The position numbers were made by a program, and so were the translations under genes. The notes below the pieces were generated by a model, which worked only from the letters and a program-made list of their open reading frames with translations, was not told the DNA's origin and ran no database searches. A stretch of DNA of 55,926 bases from NCBI GenBank assembly GCA_002401885.1, contig NVUL01000009.1:1-55926 (forward strand), in the 5' to 3' direction. Positions 1 through 8,338 of the stretch are shown here, piece after piece; the first letter of the stretch is position 1; each line of letters begins with the position of its first letter. Origin of the DNA: SAR86 cluster bacterium (lineage in GTDB: Bacteria; Pseudomonadota; Gammaproteobacteria; Pseudomonadales; Pseudohongiellaceae).

Positions 1-384
1 CGTGCAGCAATTGCTGCAGAGGCGGCACTCGTCGATCTCTCCATCAAACAGGAATGGGCGGCTCGAATCCTCGACACCGAGAATCCATTGCCACTCTCAA
101 ACTTACGTGCGGCCATGGGATCTATTTTCCCTACAGGACAAGAAGAGTTACAGCTAGAACTACTGCCAGAACTCACGTCAAACCTCAGCGACTTAGCGGC
201 GAACCGAGATAATTATTTCCAGCAGAGCTATGGCCGTGATTTATTTTCGGGCGTTTGCAGCGAAGCAGGTTTGCAGATTCTATCCAATGCGATTCGCGAC
301 AAGGAAGCAATTGGCGCCACTCTGTATCGTTTCATGAGCGAGAACGAACAGAGCGCTGCAGATTGTGTAGAGCTTAGGAACTAG
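1..384 (+). CDS. C-terminal fragment, possibly M1-family aminopeptidase tail (partial)
   Basis: The reading frame is open from base 1, so this is the last 127 residues of a longer protein cut by the window edge. It is rich in alpha-helical, acidic/Leu stretches (QEWAARIL, ELLPELTSNLSDL) and has no signal peptide or catalytic motif. The style resembles the ERAP1-like helical C-terminal domain of M1 aminopeptidases (aminopeptidase N), but this is only a resemblance from memory because the zinc motif HExxH would lie upstream. An internal TTG at 88 is an arbitrary start and should not be used. It converges on the SulP gene with a 94-base gap that holds no clear terminator. Confidence 0.45.
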   Translation, partial: RAAIAAEAALVDLSIKQEWAARILDTENPLPLSNLRAAMGSIFPTGQEELQLELLPELTSNLSDLAANRDNYFQQSYGRDLFSGVCSEAGLQILSNAIRDKEAIGATLYRFMSENEQSAADCVELRN

Positions 385-478
385 TCAGACCAGCGGCGGC
401 ATAGATTGGACTTGCGACATATTGGCTTTTATTCTGTCCGAAAGAATCTTGCCAACATGAGAGCACAATGAAAAAACT

Positions 479-2143
479 TCATCTACTTGCACTAGCAGAT
501 GGGTCTGAACCTGCTCCCCTAGATTCAATGTCTTCTAAGTATTTGACAGCATCTTTAATAGCTTCCAAACGCGTCTCGAAATTAATACCGTGCGATAAAC
601 AATACTCGTTGTTGAGTCCCTTGAGCATGGTACGAACCTCATCGTTCATTCCCGATACATAGACTTCCTTATTCGCTGCGTGCGCATCGCTACCAATGGT
701 CTCCATGGCTCTTGCGGCAGAGACATCAACATGAGTCACGCGACTGAAATCGAGAATTAGAGCAGAAACATGTTTCGACTTCTCCCGCACCTGATGTCCT
801 ACATCAGCCGCAGCACCGAAACTCAGCGGACCGCCGAAGTCGAATAGGCTAATTCGATTTCCTACTTGCTCGAGTAGCGCCTCTTCTTCTGCACTGAGAT
901 CAACAGAAAGCCCGTCGTTAGTCACATCGCCCAGCGCTTTAAGTTGCGCATCGGCGATCTGCTTCACGAAGGCCAGTGCTGCCATTACAACACCAATAAG
1001 AACCGCCGTGATCAAGTCAACGAATACTGTAAGGAATACTACTAGCACCATGAGAGCCAAATCCCACCGCGGTCCCTTGTGTGCCCGCTTCAGGTAGGCG
1101 ATATCGATGATGTCATAGCCAGTCTTAACCAATAATCCCGCCAACACAGCGTGAGGAATCTGCGAGGCAAGTGGCCCCAATGAAATTACTACTGCCAAGA
1201 GCAAAAGGCTGTGAGTCATACCAGATACTTTGGTTAGACCGCCGCTGCGAATGTTTACAGCCGTTCGCATTGTTGCACCTGCTCCGGGAACGCCACCGAA
1301 CAATCCAGCAACTGTATTGCCTATGCCCTGACCGATAAGCTCTCTGTTCGAATTATGTCTCGTTCGAGTCATATTATCTGCTACCAGAGAGGTCAGCAGG
1401 CTATCTATCGCTCCCAGTATGGCGAGTATAAACGCTGCTTCTACAACAATAAAAAATGAGTCTTCGCTGAAAGCCGGCATGATGAACGAAGGCAAGCCTG
1501 TTGGAATGTCTCCCAGAACTGGTGCCCCACCAATCATGACGCTAACAACGGTGCCAGTTACCAATGCAGCCAAGGGTGCTGGAACATATTTTCCCCAGGT
1601 CTTGGGCCACTTGAACACGATTAGCAAAGTCAGTATTCCAAGCCCCAAAGCTACGAAATTCGGGTCCATGATCGATCCAGGTATAGCCGCCAGCGCAGGA
1701 ATCGTTCCGCCGCCCTCCGGTTCGTGCCCGAAGAGGCGACTAAACTGCAGCGCGATTATGATGCAGCCGATGCCGCTCATAAAACCGGACACAACCGGAT
1801 ATGGAACGAGCCGGATGTATTGACCAAAACGCAGAACGCCGAAAAGAATTTGTATTAGTCCTGCGAGCACGACGACCGCGAAAACTAATTCGGGAGAGCC
1901 ATTCAACGTGGCATATACGCCTGCAAACACAACGACCATAGGGCCTGTTGGCCCGGAGATTTGAGATTCAGTACCACCGAAAAGCGCAGCGAAGAAACCA
2001 ACAATAATGGCTCCATAGAGACCAGCGATAGGACCGGCACCCGATGCCTCGCCGAAGGCAAGCGCCAATGGTAGCGCGATGACACCGGCGGTGAGGCCAC
2101 CAAATAAATCACCGCGTAGATTTTTACTATGAATGCCAAGCAT
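479..2143 (-). CDS. SulP-family anion (probable bicarbonate) transporter with STAS domain
   Basis: Inner-membrane transporter of the SulP/SLC26 family. It has about eleven hydrophobic segments over the first 400 residues, including the family stretch around GLTAGVIALPLALAFG and the GGVPGAGATMRTAVN region. A cytoplasmic STAS domain follows near the C-terminus, with the DVSAARAME segment typical of its loop. The frame opens at a TTG at 2170, but an ATG at 2143 is preceded by GAAGG at 8-nt spacing, so I choose 2143. It lies 80 bases downstream of a beta-carbonic anhydrase on the same strand. SulP proteins encoded beside carbonic anhydrase often act in bicarbonate uptake (BicA-like). Bicarbonate as substrate is therefore an inference from context; sulfate remains possible. 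Confidence 0.9.
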   Translation of the reverse strand: MLGIHSKNLRGDLFGGLTAGVIALPLALAFGEASGAGPIAGLYGAIIVGFFAALFGGTESQISGPTGPMVVVFAGVYATLNGSPELVFAVVVLAGLIQILFGVLRFGQYIRLVPYPVVSGFMSGIGCIIIALQFSRLFGHEPEGGGTIPALAAIPGSIMDPNFVALGLGILTLLIVFKWPKTWGKYVPAPLAALVTGTVVSVMIGGAPVLGDIPTGLPSFIMPAFSEDSFFIVVEAAFILAILGAIDSLLTSLVADNMTRTRHNSNRELIGQGIGNTVAGLFGGVPGAGATMRTAVNIRSGGLTKVSGMTHSLLLLAVVISLGPLASQIPHAVLAGLLVKTGYDIIDIAYLKRAHKGPRWDLALMVLVVFLTVFVDLITAVLIGVVMAALAFVKQIADAQLKALGDVTNDGLSVDLSAEEEALLEQVGNRISLFDFGGPLSFGAAADVGHQVREKSKHVSALILDFSRVTHVDVSAARAMETIGSDAHAANKEVYVSGMNDEVRTMLKGLNNEYCLSHGINFETRLEAIKDAVKYLEDIESRGAGSDPSASASR

Positions 2144-2223
2144 TCTGATTACCTTCGTAAATTTCTTCAAAAAAATAGTGACGACTAGGAATAAGCCCCG
2201 CCGACGTCATGCCAGAAAGGAAA

Positions 2224-2892
2224 CTAAGCTGTCTTTGATTCTTCCGCAGCAGCAAGTTCCTGAATAAGGTCCGCATAACGCTCTTCCACTGGAACAAACG
2301 ACTTCTTGTCTTCGCAATAGGCATTTACTGTTCCGTGCTCTATGTCATATACCCAACCGTGCAAATCCACGTCACCCGTACTAAGAGGGCTGAGCACAGC
2401 CGGATGAGTTCGCAAATGTTGCATCTGAAGCAGAACGTTCTCTTCTGTCACATCACTCAACTCGTCAATAGTTGCCTGACCGTGTTTAGCTTTTACAACG
2501 TCTACGGCAGCTCTCGAATGATCTAGCCATTCTTGAACGTGTGGTAGCCCATCTAGACCCGCTGGGTTAAGCGCTCCCTTCATCGCTCCACAGTCAGTAT
2601 GTCCGCAAATTACTATATGCCTAACACCCAGTGCTGCAACTGCAAATTCGATCGACGCCGTTACACCTCCAGCTTGCTTCGAATGTGGTGGTACGATATT
2701 TCCGGCATTACGTATGATGAATAGATCGCCCGGCTCTGTTTGAGTAACCATGTTGGGATCGATGCGGGAATCCGCACAAGTGATGAACAACACTTCTGGG
2801 TTCTGACCGTTGGCCAAGTCGGCGAAGAGTTGTTTGCGCTGCACATATTCAGACGATTTGAAACGCAGAAATCCCGAGATCACTTTTTCCAT
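2224..2892 (-). CDS. beta-class carbonic anhydrase
   Basis: Catalyses reversible CO2 hydration to bicarbonate in the cytoplasm. The zinc ligands of beta-carbonic anhydrases are visible: Cys39, His98 and Cys101 (CGHTDCG), with the Asp41/Arg43 dyad in the CADSR motif. At 222 residues it has the normal family length. The ATG is preceded by AGGAGT, a strong ribosome binding site. The SulP transporter gene follows on the same strand and an OxyR-like LysR regulator is divergent, so the pair probably forms an inorganic-carbon uptake and conversion unit under that regulator. The gene product is certain; the substrate link with SulP is inferred. Confidence 0.96.
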   Translation of the reverse strand: MEKVISGFLRFKSSEYVQRKQLFADLANGQNPEVLFITCADSRIDPNMVTQTEPGDLFIIRNAGNIVPPHSKQAGGVTASIEFAVAALGVRHIVICGHTDCGAMKGALNPAGLDGLPHVQEWLDHSRAAVDVVKAKHGQATIDELSDVTEENVLLQMQHLRTHPAVLSPLSTGDVDLHGWVYDIEHGTVNAYCEDKKSFVPVEERYADLIQELAAAEESKTA

Positions 2893-3026
2893 TACCAGAC
2901 TCCTAAAACCATTTATTAATTAACTTGGTTGACGGCTTGAATTCTAGATTGCTGGAAGTGATAATCGTTAGCGGTATTTATTTAGATTGTTATTATTTTT
3001 TATTATCATAATTAAGACGGGTTTAC
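2893..3026. promoter_or_regulatory. divergent promoter/operator region of carbonic anhydrase and LysR genes
   Basis: This 134-base AT-rich spacer separates two divergently transcribed genes, the classical position for LysR-type control of a neighbour plus autoregulation. It contains an inverted pair TGATAAT (2959-2965) and ATTATCA (3002-3008), and several T-N11-A-like arrangements typical of LysR operators. No exact -35/-10 pair stands out. The regulatory role is inferred from layout. Confidence 0.45.
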
Positions 3027-3974
3027 ATGGAAATCACGGACCGCGTAAGCTTGAAGCAGATTCGCTACTTCACTGCGATAGCTGAAAGTGGCAGTTTCCG
3101 ACAGGCGGCATTCCGATTAGATGTTACTCAGCCTGCACTGAGCAATCAGATAGCGATCTTGGAGAAACTGCTCGATCTGCAACTGTTCGAGCGCAGTAAG
3201 AATGGGTCGACTACTACCGTAGAGGGCCGGGAGCTATTACCAAGCGCCAAGCGAATACTAGAGGAAGTACACGGTTTCGCGGGTAAGTCGCGAACGCTTT
3301 CCGGCGGAGGGATGGGCACCTATAAGCTAGGCGTAACCCCAACCTTGGGCCCTTACCTGTTGCCACACATCCTCAGCCCTATTCACTCACAGCATCAGGA
3401 TCTGAAACTGTATGTGCGCGAAGAGGCGCCTAGCGATCTCGAGGCCGGGCTACTAGACCGACGACATGACCTAATACTAAGCACCCAGCCAATCATGTCT
3501 AAGGAGTTGACGGTATTCCCATTATTTCGAGAGCCTCTTAAATTTGCGCTATCTATGGAACATAGGCTGGCACGTAAGCCACGCTTAAACCGCATGGATT
3601 TGCTCGGTGAGCAGGTCCTGACTATCAGTGAACATCACCTGTTTCACCGCCAGATCGTCGAGCTCTGTGAGAAAGTCGGCGCGGAAGTACGCCGCGATTT
3701 CGAAGGCACGAGCCTAGACACGTTAAGACAGATGGTAGTGATGGGTATGGGAACCGCCTTCCTGCCAGCCCTCTATGTTAAATCTGAGATACGTGAGGCG
3801 AATGAGCTACGCATCGCAGATGTCGAAGGGGTTAACGTGGTGCGGAACCACGTTCTAGTATGGAGAAAAACCTCACCAGAGAAATCGTTCTACCGCGACC
3901 TGGCGCTTGAGATTCGCACAATAGTAGAGCAGAACCTCAGCGATGTAGTTATACCTATCAAGACCGATAAGTAG
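3027..3974 (+). CDS. LysR-family regulator, OxyR-like but lacking the peroxidatic cysteine
   Basis: A 315-residue transcription factor. The N-terminal winged helix-turn-helix (about residues 8-67, with SGSFRQAAFRLDVTQPALSNQI as the HTH) is followed by a LysR effector domain. The effector domain resembles OxyR closely: PTLGPYLLPHI near residue 105, GTSLDTLRQMVVMGMG near 228, and the FLPALYV stretch. Aligning by eye to E. coli OxyR, the position of the sensing Cys199 falls on Leu205 and that of Cys208 on Cys214. Thiol-peroxide sensing by the OxyR mechanism is therefore not expected. It is divergent from the carbonic anhydrase/SulP genes, which are its likely targets. The effector is unknown. 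Confidence 0.88.
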   Translation: MEITDRVSLKQIRYFTAIAESGSFRQAAFRLDVTQPALSNQIAILEKLLDLQLFERSKNGSTTTVEGRELLPSAKRILEEVHGFAGKSRTLSGGGMGTYKLGVTPTLGPYLLPHILSPIHSQHQDLKLYVREEAPSDLEAGLLDRRHDLILSTQPIMSKELTVFPLFREPLKFALSMEHRLARKPRLNRMDLLGEQVLTISEHHLFHRQIVELCEKVGAEVRRDFEGTSLDTLRQMVVMGMGTAFLPALYVKSEIREANELRIADVEGVNVVRNHVLVWRKTSPEKSFYRDLALEIRTIVEQNLSDVVIPIKTDK

Positions 3975-3985
3975 CAATAGGACAA

Positions 3986-4945
3986 TTATAGAATTCGTTG
4001 CTTCGCCGCGTCGTATTCGCTTCTCAAGCGTGCAACCAAATCTGCGACCGGTGCGACTGTCTTGATCGCATTGATACCCTGCCCGCAGCCCCAGATATCT
4101 TTCCAGGCCTTGGACTTGCTGCTGCCTCCAGAACCGAAATTCATCTTCGATGGATCGCTCTCGGGCAAATTATCAGGGTCCATGCCTGCCGCCTCGATGG
4201 AAGGCTTCAGATAATTTCCATGGATACCGGTGAAAAGATTCGTATACACGATATCGCTAGCCGCAAAGTCGACCAGAGCTTGTTTATAGGCCGGGTCGGC
4301 ATTTGCCTCATCGGTAGCTATGAACGCAGAACCTAAATAGGCGAGGTCGGCGCCCATCGCCTGAGCGGCGAGCACGGCGTCACCGGTCGCAATCGCACCA
4401 GATAGGAGTACGGGGCCATCGAACCATTCACGAACTTCTTGAATAAATGCCATAGGCGATAGAGTGCCAGCATGACCTCCGGCACCTGCCGCGACACAGA
4501 TTAGGCCATCGGCTCCCTTCTCAATTGCCTTGTGCGCGAATCGATTGTTGATGACATCATGCAAGCATATACCGCCATAGGAGTGAATCGCCTCGAATAC
4601 TTCAGGTCGCGCACCTAGAGATGTAATGACAACTGGCACCTTGTGCTTCACGCACATCTCGACATCATACATAAGACGGTCGTTGGAATTGTGTACGATC
4701 TGATTCACCGCATAAGGTGCGGCTGGGCTATCGGGATTCGCCTGATTGTGTGCGTCTAGCTCCTCAGTGATTTGTGTGAGCCATTGGTCCAAGACCTCGG
4801 CAGGCCGCGCATTCAGCGCTGGAAAAGAGCCGATGACACCAGCCTTACACTGAGCAATAACAAGGTCTGGGTTGGAAATAATGAAGAGTGGTGCTCCGAC
4901 TACAGGTAGCGAGAGTTTTCCTCGCAGAGATTCTGGTAAAGCCAT
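3986..4945 (-). CDS. nitronate monooxygenase / 2-nitropropane dioxygenase family
   Basis: An FMN-dependent TIM-barrel flavoprotein of 319 residues. Family marks are the N-terminal LPVVGAPLFIISNPDL segment, the GAGGHAG motif near residue 155 that carries the catalytic histidine, and the phosphate-binding GAIATGDAVLAAQAMGADLAYLGSAF segment. Such enzymes oxidise toxic alkyl nitronates, though many members are really quinone reductases or of unknown substrate. It is the last gene of a leftward run (quinoproteins, SMP-30, DUF4336-like), 63 bases after the previous gene. It converges on the LysR gene with only 11 bases between stops. Confidence 0.9.
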   Translation of the reverse strand: MALPESLRGKLSLPVVGAPLFIISNPDLVIAQCKAGVIGSFPALNARPAEVLDQWLTQITEELDAHNQANPDSPAAPYAVNQIVHNSNDRLMYDVEMCVKHKVPVVITSLGARPEVFEAIHSYGGICLHDVINNRFAHKAIEKGADGLICVAAGAGGHAGTLSPMAFIQEVREWFDGPVLLSGAIATGDAVLAAQAMGADLAYLGSAFIATDEANADPAYKQALVDFAASDIVYTNLFTGIHGNYLKPSIEAAGMDPDNLPESDPSKMNFGSGGSSKSKAWKDIWGCGQGINAIKTVAPVADLVARLRSEYDAAKQRIL

Positions 4946-4976
4946 GTACAGTTCCTTCGCTGGTGTAAATTTCTAC

Positions 4977-5012
4977 TTTCTAAACCATTTTCTAAACTAT
5001 TTTCTAAACTAT
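4977..5012. repeat. three tandem 12-bp repeats overlapping a stop codon
   Basis: Three head-to-tail copies of a 12-base unit (TTTCTAAACTAT on the plus strand; the first copy differs at one base) occupy this spacer, with a degenerate further part upstream. On the coding (minus) strand the unit contains TTTAGAA. The TAG stop of the DUF4336-like gene lies inside the first copy in the direction of transcription. It is probably replication slippage. The larger array at 43829-43980 shares the TTTAGAA core and also begins at a stop codon. Confidence 0.8.
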
Positions 5013-5731
5013 TTCTTGCTCTCGAACGCCTTGTTCACGGCGCGCTCTACTGCCGCATGCGCGCCCGTTTTCAATAGAGTGCCATGAGCCGCAAGCAGTC
5101 TATCAAACCTAAGTCCTAGCAATCTTCGGAATTCCGGCTCCAGAGTCTCGCCTTCCTGAGTCTGAAGTTTCAGCCAGATGGGGCCGACTAGCGTGGTGCG
5201 AGGAAATCCTATAAAGGGCATTAGAATTTTCGCCGGAATATTGTTGTAGCTGTAGTCGCCGTAGTTTTGTATTGCATCGCAGGTAAAAAGAATTCCCGTG
5301 CCGCGCTTAATGAGCAGAGCACATTCAGGTTCTTTCGTACCTGCAAATTCGAATATTTCTGCGTTATCGAAAGGAAGAGGGGCAACACTATCGAGTTCTT
5401 TATCTATCTTCGGCTCTGTGTAGGTGGTACCACCCGGCTGCGCCCACATCTGCGCACCAAACTTCTCAACATAGTAGGGGTCGTCTACACCGTGAAAACA
5501 ACCGAGGCGAACAACGTGTTTGATCTTCCCTAGTTTCGCAAGCTGCGCCTCTACTTTCGCGCTGACGCGCACGGGATTTATCAGAGACAGCTCGTCGCCA
5601 TTTCTTATGATACCCATATTACGGGTGATCCTAACTAGGGGGTTCATTTTGATGCTGCCGCGCAGCATGAAGAGATCGTCGGCAATTTCTTCCACGTTGC
5701 CGTGAGGGTAGATCGGTGTATTGCTAGTCAT
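5009..5731 (-). CDS. DUF4336-like protein (metallo-beta-lactamase-related fold)
   Basis: A 240-residue cytoplasmic protein without signal peptide. The N-terminal pattern EIADDLFMLRG, the segment KHVVRLGCFHGVDDPYYVEKFGA, the FTCDAIQNYGD stretch and the AAHGTLL segment near residue 215 resemble DUF4336 proteins, distant relatives of the metallo-beta-lactamase fold. The canonical HxHxDH metal motif is absent. His in CFHGVDD, Asp in CDAIQ and His in AAHG could still form a partial metal site. It sits between the SMP-30 gene (49 bases upstream) and the nitronate monooxygenase gene on the same strand. I assign no reaction. Its stop codon lies in a 12-bp tandem repeat. Confidence 0.6.
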   Translation of the reverse strand: MTSNTPIYPHGNVEEIADDLFMLRGSIKMNPLVRITRNMGIIRNGDELSLINPVRVSAKVEAQLAKLGKIKHVVRLGCFHGVDDPYYVEKFGAQMWAQPGGTTYTEPKIDKELDSVAPLPFDNAEIFEFAGTKEPECALLIKRGTGILFTCDAIQNYGDYSYNNIPAKILMPFIGFPRTTLVGPIWLKLQTQEGETLEPEFRRLLGLRFDRLLAAHGTLLKTGAHAAVERAVNKAFESKK

Positions 5732-5780
5732 AGGATTCTGCTTGTTGGCTCATAGGAGCTAGTTCGTCGAGCGCTCAAGC

Positions 5781-6815
5781 TTACGCGATTCCTGCCCCGC
5801 GCACACCTACATAGACTGAATAAAGCGATTGGCTAGCAGTCATGAACAATCTATTGCGTCTGGCCCCGCCAAAACAGACATTGGCACAGACTTCGGGAAG
5901 GCGGATGACACCGATCGTGTCACCTGCGGGAGATATAACCTGCACCCCTGGTCTGGCACCCGCCCAGATATTGCCATCGACATCACAGCGAATTCCGTCT
6001 GCGGAGGTTACCGTGTCTGTCCCCGGAAGCGTCAGCTGCGCGTGGCGTCTGCCATTACGCAGTCGATCGCCATCGACATCCCAGACCTTTATCTCCCGGC
6101 CCCGCCCAGTATCGGCGACATATAGCTTGCTCTGGTCCGGCGAGAAACAGAGACCATTCGGTGCCGCTATCTCATCCGTTACCTTGCTGATTTGGCCTGT
6201 GTCAGGAATTACCCTATAGACTGCGTTAGGCAATTCCGATTCAGAACGAGTTCCTTCGTAATTACCTCGGATGCCATAGGGCGGATCGGTAAACCAGATA
6301 GCATGGTCGGCGGCGACGACGGCATCGTTCGGAGAATTCAGACGTTTGCCCTCGAAGCTGTCAGCAATAACCGTCTCGCTGCCATCGTAGTTATATCGAA
6401 CTACGCGACGCCCACCGTGCTCGCAGGAAATCTGCCGGCCTTCATGATCGAATGTATTGCCGTTGCTATTTCCTGCCGGCTTACGAAACTCTGTCACCCT
6501 GCCATCGTCTTCGATCCAGCGCAGCTGACGATCGTTAGGGATATCGCTCCAGACTAGATAACGACCAACGCCGTTCCAAGCCGGTCCCTCTGCCCAGAGC
6601 GTACCGGTGTGGTGTCGTTGAATCGGCGTGTTGAATAAAATATAACGCTGGAAGCTGGGATCCAGCGCTATAAGGTCGGGATCGGGATAGCGCAGTGGCG
6701 AGTTACCAGACCAATCTCTAAACTGATATTCGGGCAAGGGTGTCTGCGCCGACGCTACAAAGGGAAGAGCGGCAGCTGCGGCAATGCCTGCGTGTAAGAA
6801 CAAACGACGTTTCAT
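5781..6815 (-). CDS. exported SMP-30/gluconolactonase-like beta-propeller hydrolase
   Basis: A secreted six-bladed propeller of the SMP-30/gluconolactonase/LRE family. Visible marks are LWAEGPAWNGVGRYLVWSDI at the first blade (metal-ligand Glu), GKRLNSPNDAVV (the Asn-Asp pair) and TSADGIRCDVDGNIW near the C-terminus. I start at the ATG at 6815, not at the frame opening (6854). That ATG has GGAGG upstream and begins a signal peptide MKRRLFLHAG...VASA. These enzymes hydrolyse sugar lactones. Two quinoprotein sugar dehydrogenases lie directly upstream on the same strand and would make such lactones in the same compartment, so a gluconolactonase-type role is likely. Confidence 0.85.
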   Translation of the reverse strand: MKRRLFLHAGIAAAAALPFVASAQTPLPEYQFRDWSGNSPLRYPDPDLIALDPSFQRYILFNTPIQRHHTGTLWAEGPAWNGVGRYLVWSDIPNDRQLRWIEDDGRVTEFRKPAGNSNGNTFDHEGRQISCEHGGRRVVRYNYDGSETVIADSFEGKRLNSPNDAVVAADHAIWFTDPPYGIRGNYEGTRSESELPNAVYRVIPDTGQISKVTDEIAAPNGLCFSPDQSKLYVADTGRGREIKVWDVDGDRLRNGRRHAQLTLPGTDTVTSADGIRCDVDGNIWAGARPGVQVISPAGDTIGVIRLPEVCANVCFGGARRNRLFMTASQSLYSVYVGVRGAGIA

Positions 6816-6887
6816 AGAGCCTCCGATGTAATGAGAAGGCCGGCCAACAATCACGACATCAGTCGAAAGCCGATCAATTTTTATTTC

Positions 6888-8312
6888 TTATTCCGCTACG
6901 AGTTTTCTTACCCAGCCATCGGCTTTGGTTAGCAGGTAGAGTTCGCCTTCGGCATCGATGCCAAGTCTTAAATCTGCCCGCTTACCGCCGCCATAGGTGT
7001 TGGCCATACCAACAGCATCGCCCACATTCACTTCCTCGCCGTCAAGGAGGATGCGCAACTCATTGATGTGCCCTAGACTGCCTGCTTGCAAGCCTTCACT
7101 CTCGGCATAGAAGACACGGCCAGTGACCATGTCGCTAAACACGACCTTGCCAACTAGTTCGGCTATTTCTGTTCCACGGTACACAAAGACACTGCCCACG
7201 GCGTTGCCCTCGTCGTGATCGAACGCAAGGACTGGGTAGGCAAATTCCTGAGTATCACTCGGCTTGGGGTAGACCGGGTTCGGCCGCACATTACCTATGC
7301 CGAAGGCCGTTGCAAACGTGCCCTCGCGCACACGCCAGCCATAGTTCGCTCCTTTGACACCGATATTAATTTCCTCGATCTGGTTCTGCCCGATGTCGGC
7401 GATGTACATCGTGCCGTCGCTATCGAATGAAAAGTGTTGCGGGTGGCGCAGACCGTAGGCCCATATCTCAGGCGCCACACCCGAACGATCAATAAACGGA
7501 TTGTCGTCTGGTATCGCGTAGTTGGTGCCACGATCGAAATTCAGGGGATCGATGCGAATGATAGATGACATCGGCGTAGCGAGAGATTGTCCATTTTCAT
7601 CAGGGTCGTTTGCCGCACCACCATCGCCGAAACTGGCGAAGAGTAGGCCGTAGTCTGAATCTGCAGGACTCGCCGCATAGTTAAACGCCAAAGTACCAAT
7701 GTTATGGTTCTGCGCGAACTGACCGATGCGAAATATCTCTCTCGATGTGCCGGAGAAAACGCTGGCGCTTGCATCAGTCGCTGTCCATTCGCGTATCACG
7801 CTCTCATGGTTCTCAGAGTTATCATCCAGATAGTCTGCTACACCGCTGTCTGAGTTCGCACTAAACGCCGTGTAAAATTTGCCGTAACCAGGACGACCCG
7901 CTTGAGCGAACTGCGGATGAAAGGCGAATCCCGCTAAGCCGGTTTCGTTTGGGAACATGGAGTCATCGAAGCCAATTCCCGCATCGCGAATATCCAGAAA
8001 CGCGTCAAGGGTATTCGCCGCCTCATCATAGATGTAGAGTACACCGCGTAACTCATTGATAACGAGCCGCCCTGATTCGTCTGGAATCGGCTGCATATAT
8101 TGCAGTCGCGCATAGGCATCGTTGGTCTGGCGGACGTCACTCGAATCTAATGTTTGCGGTAGCCTCAGGAACTCCTGTGCTACAACAGTGATGTCACCTT
8201 TCTCAATCCTCTCGGGTATGGGATCGACCAAGGCATCCGGTAAAGATTCTGCGGCGAAGGCGCATGTCGCTGTGCTCAAACAAGTAAGACTATAAACGAT
8301 AGCGAGCTTCAT
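6888..8312 (-). CDS. PQQ-dependent sugar dehydrogenase (soluble GDH/aldose dehydrogenase family)
   Basis: A 474-residue secreted protein with signal peptide (cleavage near CAFAAES). It belongs to the glucose/sorbosone dehydrogenase (soluble GDH, Asd-like) six-bladed propeller family. Marks are GLAGFAFHPQF, the HNIGTLAFN segment with the catalytic-type His, EIWAYGLRHPQHFSFD, MYIADIGQNQIEEINIGVKGANYGW and the late GRVFYAE region. It would oxidise aldoses at C1 in the periplasm using PQQ, passing electrons to the respiratory chain. It lies 26 bases after a second, unrelated quinoprotein and is followed by a lactonase-like gene, so the three form a plausible aldose-oxidation operon. The actual sugar is not deducible. 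Confidence 0.85.
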   Translation of the reverse strand: MKLAIVYSLTCLSTATCAFAAESLPDALVDPIPERIEKGDITVVAQEFLRLPQTLDSSDVRQTNDAYARLQYMQPIPDESGRLVINELRGVLYIYDEAANTLDAFLDIRDAGIGFDDSMFPNETGLAGFAFHPQFAQAGRPGYGKFYTAFSANSDSGVADYLDDNSENHESVIREWTATDASASVFSGTSREIFRIGQFAQNHNIGTLAFNYAASPADSDYGLLFASFGDGGAANDPDENGQSLATPMSSIIRIDPLNFDRGTNYAIPDDNPFIDRSGVAPEIWAYGLRHPQHFSFDSDGTMYIADIGQNQIEEINIGVKGANYGWRVREGTFATAFGIGNVRPNPVYPKPSDTQEFAYPVLAFDHDEGNAVGSVFVYRGTEIAELVGKVVFSDMVTGRVFYAESEGLQAGSLGHINELRILLDGEEVNVGDAVGMANTYGGGKRADLRLGIDAEGELYLLTKADGWVRKLVAE

Positions 8313-8338
8313 GACTTGAGCATCATCGACGTTGCATC

